From: Magnetospirillum gryphiswaldense MSR-1 v2
Lineage (GTDB): Bacteria; Pseudomonadota; Alphaproteobacteria; Rhodospirillales; Magnetospirillaceae
NCBI RefSeq assembly: GCF_000513295.1
Contig: NC_023065.1
Location: forward strand, 4,217,001 to 4,281,000
Length of the DNA stretch: 64,000 nt
Reading direction: 5' to 3'
Shown: in pieces, positions 34,833 to 44,043 of the stretch
Layout: the number at the start of each line of letters is the position of its first letter
Numbering within the stretch: the stretch's first letter is position 1
Translations under genes and position numbers: made by a program
Notes under the pieces: model-generated
What the model saw: the letters and a program-made list of their open reading frames with translations, nothing else
Told to the model about the DNA's origin: nothing
Databases searched by the model: none

Positions 34833-35201
34833 TTACTTCTTCAGACCCTTGACGTAAGCCACGACGGCCTTCAGGTCGTCGGGGTTCTTGATGCCGGCGA
34901 ACACCATCTTGTTGCCCGGGATGGTGCCCTTGGGGTCGGCCAGGTACTTGGACAGGTTGGCTTCGTCCCAGGTCAGACCCGAGGCCTTGTGGGCGTCGGA
35001 ATACTTGAATTCCGGATAGTTGGTGCCAGCCTTGGTGCCGAACACGCCGGCGAGGGAGGGGCCGACGCCATGCTTGCCGGCTTCCACCTTGTGGCAGGCC
35101 TTGCAGGCATTGAAGCCCTTGGGGGCTTCCTGGGCGTTGGCGGCGACGGGGGCCAGCAGCAAAGCGGCAACGGCCAGACCGAGCATCTTCTTCATCATCA
35201 T
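34833..35201 (-). CDS. class I cytochrome c (c2/c550-like)
   Basis: A 122-residue periplasmic cytochrome: signal peptide (MLGLAVAALLLAPVAANA), haem site CKACH at 33-37, VGPSLAGVFG, and a distal Met in GNKMVFAG. Single-haem electron carrier. Monocistronic with a GGGAGATG ribosome site. Confidence 0.93.
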   Translation of the reverse strand: MMMKKMLGLAVAALLLAPVAANAQEAPKGFNACKACHKVEAGKHGVGPSLAGVFGTKAGTNYPEFKYSDAHKASGLTWDEANLSKYLADPKGTIPGNKMVFAGIKNPDDLKAVVAYVKGLKK

Positions 35202-35479
35202 CTCCCAATTGCTTGTTCAGCGAGTTATGAACCTAACGCCATATCCTAAGGCAGAGGCCCGGTCCGGCCTGAAGGCCGATCCAGTAATCAGGGTAGAAAA
35301 ACTTCTTGGCGGAAATTAGGCATTTCGCGTCGGCTAAAATGGCGCGCGGCCTTGGCGAATATCTGGTTCCTCCCTGAGACCCATCCTTGGGTGCGTCGGG
35401 CGCGCATTATCATTCACATTGATGCGAACTTCAACCGCTTGCGGTTCCTTCTTGGGCGGGAAAAGGCTAATAAATTCGC

Positions 35480-37978
35480 ATGATCAGCCTGCCCATCGAT
35501 TCCGTCCTGCCTGAAATCGTCCGCGCCTTGGACCGTGCTTCCGGTTTGGTGCTGCAAGCACCGCCCGGTGCCGGCAAGACCACCCGCGTGCCGCTGGCGC
35601 TTTTGTCCCAGCCCTGGCTGGCCGGTCTGCGCATCATCATGCTGGAGCCGCGCCGGCTGGCAGCGCGGGCCGCCGCCGCCCGCATGGCCGAATCCCTGGG
35701 CGAGGCCGTGGGCGAGACGGTGGGCTATCGTATCCGTCTGGACAGCAAGGTCAGCAATGCCACCCGTATCGAGGTGGTGACCGAAGGCATCCTGACCCGC
35801 ATGTTGCAGGACGATCCGTCCCTGCCCGGCGTGGGGCTGGTGATCTTCGACGAATTCCATGAACGTTCGCTCAACGCCGATCTCGGGCTGGCCCTGTGCC
35901 TGGAAAGCCAGGGTGCCTTGCGTGACGATCTCAAGCTTTTGGTGATGTCGGCTACCTTGGACGGTGCTCCGGTGGCGGCGTTGATGGGCAATGTGCCGCT
36001 GGTCACCAGTGAGGGCCGCGCCCATGCGGTGGAAACCCGTTTCCTCACCCGGCCCGAGCCGCGCCGCTTCGTCGATGCCATGGCCGCCGCCATCCGTCAG
36101 GCCTTGGCCCAATCCGAAGGCGACGTTCTCGCCTTTCTGCCCGGCTCGGGGGAAATCCGCCGGGTGTTGGTGGCGCTGGGGGACTGCGCCGCCCAGGTGT
36201 TGCCGCTTTACGGCGATCTGTCCCAGGCCGACCAGGATCGCGCTATCCGTCCGTTGCCCGACGGTCGGCGCAAGGTGGTGCTGGCCACCTCGATTGCCGA
36301 AACCTCGTTGACCATCGACGGCGTGCGGGTGGTGGTGGATGGCGGCCAGATGCGGCTGCCGCGTTTCGACCCCAGTTCGGGCATGACCCGGCTGGTCACC
36401 GTGGCGGTCAGCCGCGCCTCCGCCGACCAGCGCCGGGGCCGTGCCGGACGACAGGCGCCGGGGATGTGCTGGCGGCTGTGGTCGGAAGCCGAGGACCGGG
36501 CGCTGGCGGGCTTTTCGCCGCCGGAAATCCAGGATGCCGACTTGGCCCCCCTGGCCTTGGACTTGGCGCAATGGGGTATCCGCGACGCCAACCAACTGGC
36601 CTGGCTGGATCCGCCGCCCGCCGCCGCCCTGACCCAGGCGCGCGAATTGTTGACCGAGTTGGGGGCGTTGGACCAAGACGGTGGCCTGACCGCCCATGGC
36701 CGGGCCATGAACCGGCTGTCCATGCATCCGCGTCTGGCCCATATGGTGCTGCGGGCTCGGGATATGGGCGTCGCCGGTCTGGCCTGCGACATTGCCGCCC
36801 TGTTGTCGGAACGTGACGTGTTGCGGGCCGAACGCGGCGGCCGCGACGGTGACATCCGCCTGCGTCTGGATGCCCTACGCGGCGGCGATGGTCTGGACCC
36901 GCGCCATGGCCAGGGTGTCGATCGCGGTGCCTTGGCCCGCGTCCGCCAATCGGCCAAGGACTGGCGCCGCCGCCTGGGATTGAGGATGGGCGAGCAGGAC
37001 GGCGACGCCAGGGAGTGCGGCGTGCTGTTGGCCTTCGCTTATCCCGACCGCATCGCCAAGCGCCGTCCGGGCGGCGAGCCACGCTACGCCCTGTCGGGCG
37101 GACGCGGCGCCTTTTTCCAGGATCATGAACCGCTGGCGGCGCAAGACTGGCTGGTGGCGGTGGAACTGGACGGCGACAAACGCGAGGCCCGCATTTTTCT
37201 GGCCGCCGCCCTGACCCGTGCCGACATCGACGCGCATTTCGCCGAGTCCATCCGGATCGAAGACAAGGTGGGCTGGGATCGCCGGGACGAGGTGGTTACC
37301 GCCGCCCGTCGCACCTGCCTGTTCGCGCTGACCTTAGAGGAACGGCGGCTGGACAAGGTGGCGCCCGATGCCCTGGCCGCCGCCATGGCCGAAGGGGTGC
37401 GGCAGATGGGGCTGGCCTGTCTGCCGTGGACCGACGAGTTGCAGAAATTCCGCCGCCGGCTGGCTTTCCTGCGTCGGCACGATGCCGAGGGCGGCTGGCC
37501 CGATCTGTCCGATCAGGCCCTGCTCGACACGCTGGACCAGTGGTTGCTGCCTTATCTGACCGGCATCACCCGCCGCGCCCATCTGCAAAAGCTGGATTTG
37601 AACGCGGCCCTGCGCGGGTTGCTCGACTGGCAGGCGGGCAAGCGCCTGGACGAGATGGCCCCCACCCATATTTCGGTGCCGTCGGGGTCGCGGGTGCCCA
37701 TCGATTACGACGGCGATGAACCGGTGCTGGCGGTGCGCTTGCAGGAAATGTTCGGCTGCGCCGAGACGCCGCGCATCGCCGGTGACCGGGTGCCGGTCTT
37801 GATGCACCTGCTGAGCCCGGCCCGGCGTCCGGTGCAGGTGACCCGCGATCTGGCCAGTTTCTGGGCCAACGCCTATCACGCGGTGAAGGCCGATCTGAAA
37901 GGCCAGTACCCCAAGCATTGGTGGCCCGACGATCCCATGCAGGCGGAACCCACCGCCAGGGCCAAGCCGCGGCGTTAG
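35480..37978 (+). CDS. hrpB: ATP-dependent helicase HrpB
   Basis: An 832-residue DEAH/RHA-type helicase. Walker A PPGAGKTT is at 28-35, DEFH in FDEFHERS, SAT in VMSATLDG, QRRGRAGRQAPG is motif VI, and the C-terminal HrpB domain is complete. RNA helicase-like; its exact cellular role is unclear. Confidence 0.95.
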   Translation: MISLPIDSVLPEIVRALDRASGLVLQAPPGAGKTTRVPLALLSQPWLAGLRIIMLEPRRLAARAAAARMAESLGEAVGETVGYRIRLDSKVSNATRIEVVTEGILTRMLQDDPSLPGVGLVIFDEFHERSLNADLGLALCLESQGALRDDLKLLVMSATLDGAPVAALMGNVPLVTSEGRAHAVETRFLTRPEPRRFVDAMAAAIRQALAQSEGDVLAFLPGSGEIRRVLVALGDCAAQVLPLYGDLSQADQDRAIRPLPDGRRKVVLATSIAETSLTIDGVRVVVDGGQMRLPRFDPSSGMTRLVTVAVSRASADQRRGRAGRQAPGMCWRLWSEAEDRALAGFSPPEIQDADLAPLALDLAQWGIRDANQLAWLDPPPAAALTQARELLTELGALDQDGGLTAHGRAMNRLSMHPRLAHMVLRARDMGVAGLACDIAALLSERDVLRAERGGRDGDIRLRLDALRGGDGLDPRHGQGVDRGALARVRQSAKDWRRRLGLRMGEQDGDARECGVLLAFAYPDRIAKRRPGGEPRYALSGGRGAFFQDHEPLAAQDWLVAVELDGDKREARIFLAAALTRADIDAHFAESIRIEDKVGWDRRDEVVTAARRTCLFALTLEERRLDKVAPDALAAAMAEGVRQMGLACLPWTDELQKFRRRLAFLRRHDAEGGWPDLSDQALLDTLDQWLLPYLTGITRRAHLQKLDLNAALRGLLDWQAGKRLDEMAPTHISVPSGSRVPIDYDGDEPVLAVRLQEMFGCAETPRIAGDRVPVLMHLLSPARRPVQVTRDLASFWANAYHAVKADLKGQYPKHWWPDDPMQAEPTARAKPRR

Positions 37979-38051
37979 GTGGGGCATTTGAGGGCAGAGG
38001 AAGGGGGCGACGCGTCATTGGCCAAAGACGCCGCCCTCCCTTCTGCGCCGC

Positions 38052-38828
38052 TCACTTGATATCGTATTTGGCGAGGATTTTCCCGATATCGCCGTTTTCC
38101 TTGCCCTTGGCAATGATCCCATTGATTTCGGCGACGGTCTCTGGACTGACCTTCTTCGAGAACATGATGTATTGGGGGGTGACGACAAGGCTGGAGGCCA
38201 ACGAGAAGTCCAGGTCGGCGACTTTGAGCTGGCCGGCGAACTGAGGCTTCTTCATGACGAAGGGGGTGTTGACATTGTTGTAGATGGCGACCCGGCCCCG
38301 CTCGGCGACCAGCTTCTCAAGCGCCTGCTCAATGTTGTTGGCGGCATCGTCGACCACAAGGCCGGGCACGCTTTTCAAGGCGGTTGTCACCGAAGCCGAA
38401 CGGACGCCCAGGACCACGCCGCGATCACCGAGATCGACGAAATCCTTAAGGGTCTTGAATGTCGTGGTGTCGTTTTTCCGAACAACCGCCATTGTCGATT
38501 GTTCAAACAGACTTTCACCAATCACATAATTCTGCGCACGGGCCGGTGTTTTTCCAATTCCGAGAATAATGTCGATGTCGCCGGCCAGCAGGTTATTTTC
38601 CGCCCGCGCCAGCGGAGTAATCTCGTCACGATAGGTTATCTTGCGGCTGGCCTTTGAGGAGATGTACTGGAGGAGCTCGATCCCCAGTCCCTTTACCTTG
38701 ATTCCCTCCATGTAATAACGCGGCTCGGCGTCAAAACATTCGGCGATCAGGGCGGGGTTAGTTTCCGCCCGCGCCGCCGTGGCGTGAAGCACCAATGAGA
38801 TGCAAGCCACAACAAAGAAACGAATCAT
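38052..38828 (-). CDS. periplasmic solute-binding protein (SBP family 3-like)
   Basis: A 258-residue protein with signal peptide (FFVVACISLVLHATAARA). KGLGIELLQYISSKASRK and LAGDIDIILGIGKTPARAQN follow the amino-acid-type SBP fold. No ABC partners. It lies beside a chemoreceptor remnant, so it may once have served as a chemosensory ligand-binding protein (inference). Confidence 0.75.
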   Translation of the reverse strand: MIRFFVVACISLVLHATAARAETNPALIAECFDAEPRYYMEGIKVKGLGIELLQYISSKASRKITYRDEITPLARAENNLLAGDIDIILGIGKTPARAQNYVIGESLFEQSTMAVVRKNDTTTFKTLKDFVDLGDRGVVLGVRSASVTTALKSVPGLVVDDAANNIEQALEKLVAERGRVAIYNNVNTPFVMKKPQFAGQLKVADLDFSLASSLVVTPQYIMFSKKVSPETVAEINGIIAKGKENGDIGKILAKYDIK

Positions 38829-38980
38829 TGCTCATCTCCCTCTAATACCATGTCCCGCCGATCGGAACCGATCAGCGGCGCCCTCAAACGGCGGGCGGGT
38901 TGCTCCGCCCCCCTTGCCTCCCGCGGCATAAGCCGCGCGGCCCGCTGCGGACAATGTCCGCCTTCGGCAGAGGGGCCTAA

Positions 38981-39015
38981 CCAAGTCTCGATGAGTCGAG
39001 TTCATCGGGACTTGG
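38981..39015. repeat. 14-bp stem-loop, possible dispersed palindromic repeat
   Basis: CCAAGTCTCGATGA (38981-38994) pairs with TCATCGGGACTTGG (39002-39015), one G-T wobble, 7-nt loop, followed by ATAATATTAATAC. It lies between the binding-protein gene and the chemoreceptor remnant. Only one copy was noticed in the window. Confidence 0.45.
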
Positions 39016-39055
39016 CATAATATTAATACCGCCCGACCGATGGTCTGCATGCCGA

Positions 39056-39595
39056 TCAGGTTACATCGACTCGAGCAAGGAATCCCTGGACCTCGCGATT
39101 GAGTTCGGGCGCCGTCGCGGATAATTGCCGGGCGTCGTCCAGCACCGTGCCGGCGGCCTCGTCGACGTTGCGGGCGATCTCGCGGGTGGCCGCCTGTTGT
39201 TCTTCCACGGCCGAGGCAATGGTGGTGTTGACCGTGCTGATATCGGCAATGGTACGGCCGATATCCTCGATCGCCGCCATCGCCTGACGGGTCGCCAACT
39301 GCACGTCGGCGACCTGCTCGTTTCGCAGTTGTTCGACGGCGGGGTCGCGTTGGCAGGCCGCCAAGACCGCATCGATCTGCGGCCCGTAGACGTTCCACAC
39401 AGGGGCGATAAGGCTGTCGGCCTGCATGGAGACCAGCAATCGGCCCCGTTGCTCGACCAGGGCAAGCCGCTCGTCGGCGTTGTTGCGCACCATGGCCACA
39501 CCGGTGACCGTGAAGATCACGGCCAGAAGCAGGGCCATGGACACAGCAAACCTGGCCTTCAAGCTGCGGCGGATGTCAAATCGAGAACCCAGCAT
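39056..39595 (-). pseudogene. methyl-accepting chemotaxis protein with large internal deletion
   Basis: A 179-residue frame. Residues 1-90 have a TM (FAVSMALLLAVIFTVTGVAM) and the start of a sensory region. From about residue 95 it continues directly into the far C-terminus of an MCP signalling domain (DIGRTIADI, then AVEEQQAATREIARNVDEAA). HAMP, methylation helices and the CheA/CheW tip are missing; a normal MCP exceeds 500 residues. Reading frame is intact across the junction, but signalling is not expected. Confidence 0.75.
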
Positions 39596-39799
39596 GGCTA
39601 CCCCCCATCCCGTGAGCAGCGACCATACCGCATGTAGTGGTAGAGTATACTATGGAAGGGAGGAGGGCGTTTATTGTCTATTGGCGTCTATCTACGTCTT
39701 TTTCACGTCCCGTCGGCGGTGGCGACGTGCCAACCCTGCGTCCATGCGAATCCGGCACTCATGCCCCCACAGGAGAAAGGGTCTACCGGTTCTTTTCCA

Positions 39800-40870
39800 T
39801 CAAGTTCCATTTGCAGCCGCGTGTCGTTTGCGGCTTCCGATCACCCGTGACGCGGTCAGGACGATGAACAAGACGATGGTCCCGGCGTTCAGCAATCCAC
39901 CCCATTGGCGCGCAGCCGTTATCTCCAGCAGGTCGCCGCCCAGACGCACGGCCAGCGACAGATGCAGCACGGCCAAAGGTGCGTAGAACATCGGATGGTA
40001 TGGCAGCCGCAGCCCCAGTACCGCCGGCAGGATGACCGGGGCATGGCCGAACACCATGGAAAAGACGAAGCCGACGAACAAGGCATGCAGGGCCGCGTCA
40101 TAGGCGGGGCCGGCCAGACCGTCATCCAGGGCCGGCATCAGCAGGCCGGAAACGGCCAGCCAGACATAGCCCGACAGCAGGCAAACGGCAACATAGCGGG
40201 TCAGGCCGGACTGACGGATGGTGCGCCGCGCGACATCGTTCCACAGGCTCCAGGCCACCAGCAGCAGCAAGCCCATGCCCAACACCGTCCAGGCCGGCCC
40301 GGCGGCGATGACGCTTTGCGCCGCGCCGACGCCGATCAGCAGCAAGGGCACGGCCAGACTGGGCTGGCGCCATGTGCTGGGCGGTAGAAAGCGCGATAGT
40401 TCCAGCCGCTCGCCGGCGATGGTCAACACCAGGAAAGCGGCCCATAGCGCCACCACCTCGGCGACCGAGGCGCCGGTCAGCCATAAAGCGTTGCCCAAGG
40501 CCCAGCACAGGGCGCCCAGGGCCATCAGTCGGGTGAAGGCCTCGGGCTGGCGGCGCGACACCTGCACGGCCATGGCCAGAAACAGCAGGCTGCCCATGGT
40601 CAACAGTGCCGCCCCTTGCACGGTCCAGCCGGCCAGCAGGGCGATGCCGCCGGCGGCGGTGGCGGCGGGGGCGGCGAAGCCCCAGGACCGGTTGAGGGCG
40701 ACGGCCCGTTCCAGGCCGATGACGGTGCCGAAAAAGCCGCAGACCATCAGCGGTCCGTGGATATCGGCCCAGACCAGCGACGGCAGGTTCCAGCCCAGCC
40801 GCGCCAGCCCGGCGGCAAGACCGGTCAGCAGCGATACCGCGCCGAGCATCAGGAAGGGCAGGCGCGGCAT
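39800..40870 (-). CDS. NnrS-like polytopic membrane protein
   Basis: About 356 residues with ~11-12 hydrophobic segments. LVWADIHGPLMVCGFFGTVIGLER (split by eye) and FSMVFGHAPVILPAVLG resemble NnrS-family haem/copper membrane proteins involved in nitric oxide stress; assignment is moderate. ATG 40870 follows the DUF59 stop by 2 nt; ATG 40882 would overlap it. Co-transcribed with the DUF59 gene. Confidence 0.6.
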   Translation of the reverse strand: MPRLPFLMLGAVSLLTGLAAGLARLGWNLPSLVWADIHGPLMVCGFFGTVIGLERAVALNRSWGFAAPAATAAGGIALLAGWTVQGAALLTMGSLLFLAMAVQVSRRQPEAFTRLMALGALCWALGNALWLTGASVAEVVALWAAFLVLTIAGERLELSRFLPPSTWRQPSLAVPLLLIGVGAAQSVIAAGPAWTVLGMGLLLLVAWSLWNDVARRTIRQSGLTRYVAVCLLSGYVWLAVSGLLMPALDDGLAGPAYDAALHALFVGFVFSMVFGHAPVILPAVLGLRLPYHPMFYAPLAVLHLSLAVRLGGDLLEITAARQWGGLLNAGTIVLFIVLTASRVIGSRKRHAAANGT

Positions 40871-40872
40871 GG

Positions 40873-41145
40873 TCACGACCATCCCAATTGGTCTTTGGCC
40901 GCCGCACTCATGCGCGCCGGCTCCCACAGCGGGGTTTCCAGGATGTCGACACGGGCGCCGGGGATCAGGCGCCGTGCTTCGTCGCGCAGATAGCCCGATT
41001 GCGGGCAGGCCGGGGTGGTCATGATCAGCGCGATGCTGATCTGGCCATCCTCTTCATGCACCGATTGCACCAGCCCCAGATCGACGATGTTGATGCCGAC
41101 GTCGGGGTCGATGATCTGCTTCAGCGTTTCAAGGGTCGGGGACAT
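40873..41145 (-). CDS. DUF59/MIP18-family iron-sulfur assembly protein
   Basis: A 90-residue protein: IIDPDVGINIVDLGLV and MTTPACPQSGYL carry the hallmark Asp and Cys of PaaD/SufT-type Fe-S factors. ATG 41145 matches the family N-terminus; the longer frame to 41181 is not needed. Paired with the NnrS-like gene, perhaps maturing a metal centre used with it. Confidence 0.85.
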   Translation of the reverse strand: MSPTLETLKQIIDPDVGINIVDLGLVQSVHEEDGQISIALIMTTPACPQSGYLRDEARRLIPGARVDILETPLWEPARMSAAAKDQLGWS

Positions 41146-41225
41146 GGCTGCGAACCGAAATCGTTCCAGGGATGTGCTCAAGCTATCCCTGTGGCCATGT
41201 CCCGCCCTTGAGGGTGGTCAAGCGC

Positions 41226-42083
41226 TTACTTGAGAAAGGCGATGATCGCCTTGTTGACCCGGGCCGGCTGGGTCAATTGCGGGAAGTGATCGACGTCGCT
41301 CCATACCTCCAGCTTGGCCTTGGGGTAATTGACGGCCAGCCATTCCTTGACCCCCATTTGCGACACGGCGGCATAAAGCCCCAGCACCGGGATGTCGTAT
41401 GTGGCCGGTGCCCAGACCGCGGCATCGGCGAAATGCTCGAAGGTGCTGACCGCCACGTGCTGGTCGACGGCGCGCGAGGTGTCCAGCAATTCCTTTTTCT
41501 GCTTGGCCGTCACCTTGCTGGAAATGCCCTGGAAGAATTGTTCCAGCACCAATCGGTAGCCGGGGCTTTTCAGGCCGTCGATCATGGCCTGCATCCACGC
41601 CGCCTGGGCCGCCTGGGCCGCCGGATCATTGGAATGGGCCAAGATGGCACCGTCGACGAACACGGCCTTGTCCACCTTCAACTGACCGCGCCGCATCACC
41701 GTGTGGATGACCGGCAGGCCCATGGAATGGCCGACCAGGGCGGTGTGGTCGAGACCGGCATCCTTGGCCACCGCCTCGACGGCGCTGGCGTAGAAATCCA
41801 TGGTATAGGCCGTGTCGCGCGGCTTGCCGGACTGGCCGTGGCCGGGCAGGTCCAGGGCGATGACCCGATGGGTCTTGGCCAATTCCGGCACCTGATGGCG
41901 CCAGAAGCTCTGGTTCAGGGTAAAGCCGTGGATCAGGATGACCGGGCTGCCCTTGCCCCAGCTTTTGTAGTGGATGAGGACGCCGTCGGCACCGGCGAAG
42001 CGGGATTCGCCGTCCTTGGCGGCGAAAGCCGCAGTCGGGGCCAGCAGGACAAGGATCAGCAGCAGGCGAAGAAAAGTGCGCAT
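41226..42083 (-). CDS. secreted alpha/beta hydrolase
   Basis: About 285 residues: signal peptide (FLRLLLILVLLAPTAAFA), oxyanion HGFTLNQSFWR, nucleophile elbow ALVGHSMGLP, and terminal SDVDHFPQL with the catalytic His. ATG 42083 lies 2 nt after the VOC stop, with GAAAGG upstream. Substrate unknown. Confidence 0.87.
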   Translation of the reverse strand: MRTFLRLLLILVLLAPTAAFAAKDGESRFAGADGVLIHYKSWGKGSPVILIHGFTLNQSFWRHQVPELAKTHRVIALDLPGHGQSGKPRDTAYTMDFYASAVEAVAKDAGLDHTALVGHSMGLPVIHTVMRRGQLKVDKAVFVDGAILAHSNDPAAQAAQAAWMQAMIDGLKSPGYRLVLEQFFQGISSKVTAKQKKELLDTSRAVDQHVAVSTFEHFADAAVWAPATYDIPVLGLYAAVSQMGVKEWLAVNYPKAKLEVWSDVDHFPQLTQPARVNKAIIAFLK

Positions 42084-42085
42084 GA

Positions 42086-42937
42086 TCAACCTTTCACCAT
42101 TTCCAGGTGGATGCCGCAGGCTTCCGACGGCGGGATGCGGATGGTGCCTTCGCGGTCGCGGGAAAATTCCACTTCGTTATGCTTCAGCCACTGGGCGGCG
42201 CGGTCGGTGTCGGCCACCAGCACGGCCAGGGCGACCAGGGCCGGGGCGGGCGGCAAGTCGTCCAACTCGGCCTCGGGGTGCAATTGGGTCAGGTCGTCGG
42301 GCCGCGACAGGAAGATCATGCCGCGTCCGGTATGGATGGTGACGGTATCGTCGGTGATCACCGACCGGTGCGGACCCAGAACCTGATCCCAGGCGGTGGT
42401 CAGCTCGACCGGTTCGGCGACGATGGCGGTGACCGAAGCGATGCCGATGGCGGTGTTGGGGTGGTCCAGCCATTCGGGAAAGCGTTCGCGCTCGGCGGTG
42501 ATGTGCTGGGTGACGCGGGTGTGGATGCCCGGTGTCGCCGCCGCCGGCAGCAGGGTTTCGGAAAACATCAAGGTGGCGGTGCCGTCCGGCGTCTCGATGC
42601 GTCGCGACAGCGAGCGCGGCAGCGGCACGTCGAAACCGGCGGCTTGCAGACGCTCCACCACCGCCGCGCCATTATCGGTGCCGAGCGAAATGCCGTGCAG
42701 GCCTTCGCGGAGATCGGTGAAGGCGCGCAGTTCGTCGGCGACCTCGCCCTCGCCGACGGCGCCTTGCAGGGCGATGTAATCCTGGCGGAACATGATGCAG
42801 TGATTGGCGGTTCCCCATTCCGGGTGCTCGCCGCGCGGCGTCAGGGTAAAGCCCAGGCGATGAAACACCGCGTCGGCGAGTCCCAGGTCGCGCACGGCGA
42901 TGACGGCATGATCCAGGCCGTTGATGTTGTTCGCCAT
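42086..42937 (-). CDS. VOC (glyoxalase-like) domain protein
   Basis: About 283 residues: N-terminal VOC domain (GLDHAVIAVRDLGLADAVF, then HCIMFRQDYIALQG), with a second VOC-like half. Related to Glyoxalase_3-type proteins. GGAGG precedes ATG 42937. Operonic with the alpha/beta hydrolase. Confidence 0.82.
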   Translation of the reverse strand: MANNINGLDHAVIAVRDLGLADAVFHRLGFTLTPRGEHPEWGTANHCIMFRQDYIALQGAVGEGEVADELRAFTDLREGLHGISLGTDNGAAVVERLQAAGFDVPLPRSLSRRIETPDGTATLMFSETLLPAAATPGIHTRVTQHITAERERFPEWLDHPNTAIGIASVTAIVAEPVELTTAWDQVLGPHRSVITDDTVTIHTGRGMIFLSRPDDLTQLHPEAELDDLPPAPALVALAVLVADTDRAAQWLKHNEVEFSRDREGTIRIPPSEACGIHLEMVKG

Positions 42938-43027
42938 CATTTCCTCCCGCTGTTGCACACGCGAAGGGTCGCACGGATCAGGGGGGCGGAGTCAACCCAT
43001 GGCTGGGGAAAAGTGCGTAACGCCCGT

Positions 43028-43152
43028 TTCGCGCCCGGCGCCTGAGGGGCGGAGCGAGGCCAGGCCGAGGGACTGGGCCATTGAGGCCCCGCGCGCTTAT
43101 GCGCGCGTAAGCCAAGCGGAGCGGTACGCTTCGCGCCCGGCGCCTGAGGGGC
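43028..43152. repeat. 23-bp direct repeat around a GCGCGC palindrome
   Basis: An identical 23-mer begins TTCGCGCCCGGCGCCTGAGG at 43028-43050 and 43130-43152. Between them lies GCGCGC-TTAT-GCGCGC (43091-43106). The second copy ends 5 nt before the tyrA stop codon. Possibly a small mobile or intergenic repeat unit. Confidence 0.6.
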
Positions 43153-43157
43153 TGAAA

Positions 43158-44042
43158 CTACGCCTGTTTGGCGTCGATGATGGCGCGGCGGATGGCGCGG
43201 GTTTCGCGGAAATGAGTTTCCAGCGTTTCCGCCTCGCCCCAACGGATGGCCCGTTGCAGGGCGGTCAGATCCTCGGTGAAGCGCTGGATGATTTCCAGCA
43301 CCGCTTCCTTGTTGTTGAGGAAGATGTCGCGCCACATGATCGGGTCGGAGGCCGCGATGCGGGTGAAATCGCGAAAGCCCGAGGCCGAGAACTTGATCAC
43401 TTCCTGTTGCATGTCGCCTTCCAGATCGCTGGCGGTGCCGACGATGGTATAGGCGATCAGATGCGGCAGGTGCGAGGTGATGGCCAGCACCTTGTCGTGG
43501 TGGAGGGGCTCCATGATCTCGATCATCGATCCCATGGCCGTCCACAATTGGGTGACCTTGTCGATGGCGCCCGGATCGGTGCCCGGCAACGGCGTCAGGA
43601 TGCACCAGCGGCCCTGGAACAATTCGGCGAAACCGGCTTCGGGGCCGGAATGCTCGGTGCCGGCGATGGGGTGGCCGGGGACGAAATGCACGGTGTCGGG
43701 CAGATGCGGCAGCAGGTCGCGCACCACCGCCATCTTGACTGAACCGACGTCGGAGACGATGGCGCCGGCCTTCAGATGCGGGCCGATGGCCTGCCCCACC
43801 GCGGCCATGGCGCCGACCGGGGTGCCGACCATGATCAGATCGGCCTCGGCCAGCAACGCCGCCGGATCGCTGCCGGCGGCATCGACGATGCCGAGCCGGA
43901 GCGCGGTTTCACAAGCCTGTTCGGACGCGTCCAAGGTGACGATGCGGGCCGCCAAGCCGTGCAGGCGGGCGGCGCGGGCGATGGACGAATTGATCAGGCC
44001 GATGCCGACCAGACAGATTGTGCCGAACAGGGGGGAGCTCAT
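43158..44042 (-). CDS. tyrA: prephenate/arogenate dehydrogenase
   Basis: A 294-residue TyrA: NAD loop LVGIGLINSS, GTPVGAMAAVGQ, VSDVGSVKMAV, GHPIAGTEHSGPEAG and HDKVLAITSHLPH with the catalytic His. Makes tyrosine from prephenate or arogenate. ATG 44042 is 1 nt beyond the hisC stop; third gene of the operon. Confidence 0.94.
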   Translation of the reverse strand: MSSPLFGTICLVGIGLINSSIARAARLHGLAARIVTLDASEQACETALRLGIVDAAGSDPAALLAEADLIMVGTPVGAMAAVGQAIGPHLKAGAIVSDVGSVKMAVVRDLLPHLPDTVHFVPGHPIAGTEHSGPEAGFAELFQGRWCILTPLPGTDPGAIDKVTQLWTAMGSMIEIMEPLHHDKVLAITSHLPHLIAYTIVGTASDLEGDMQQEVIKFSASGFRDFTRIAASDPIMWRDIFLNNKEAVLEIIQRFTEDLTALQRAIRWGEAETLETHFRETRAIRRAIIDAKQA

Positions 44043-44043
44043 G

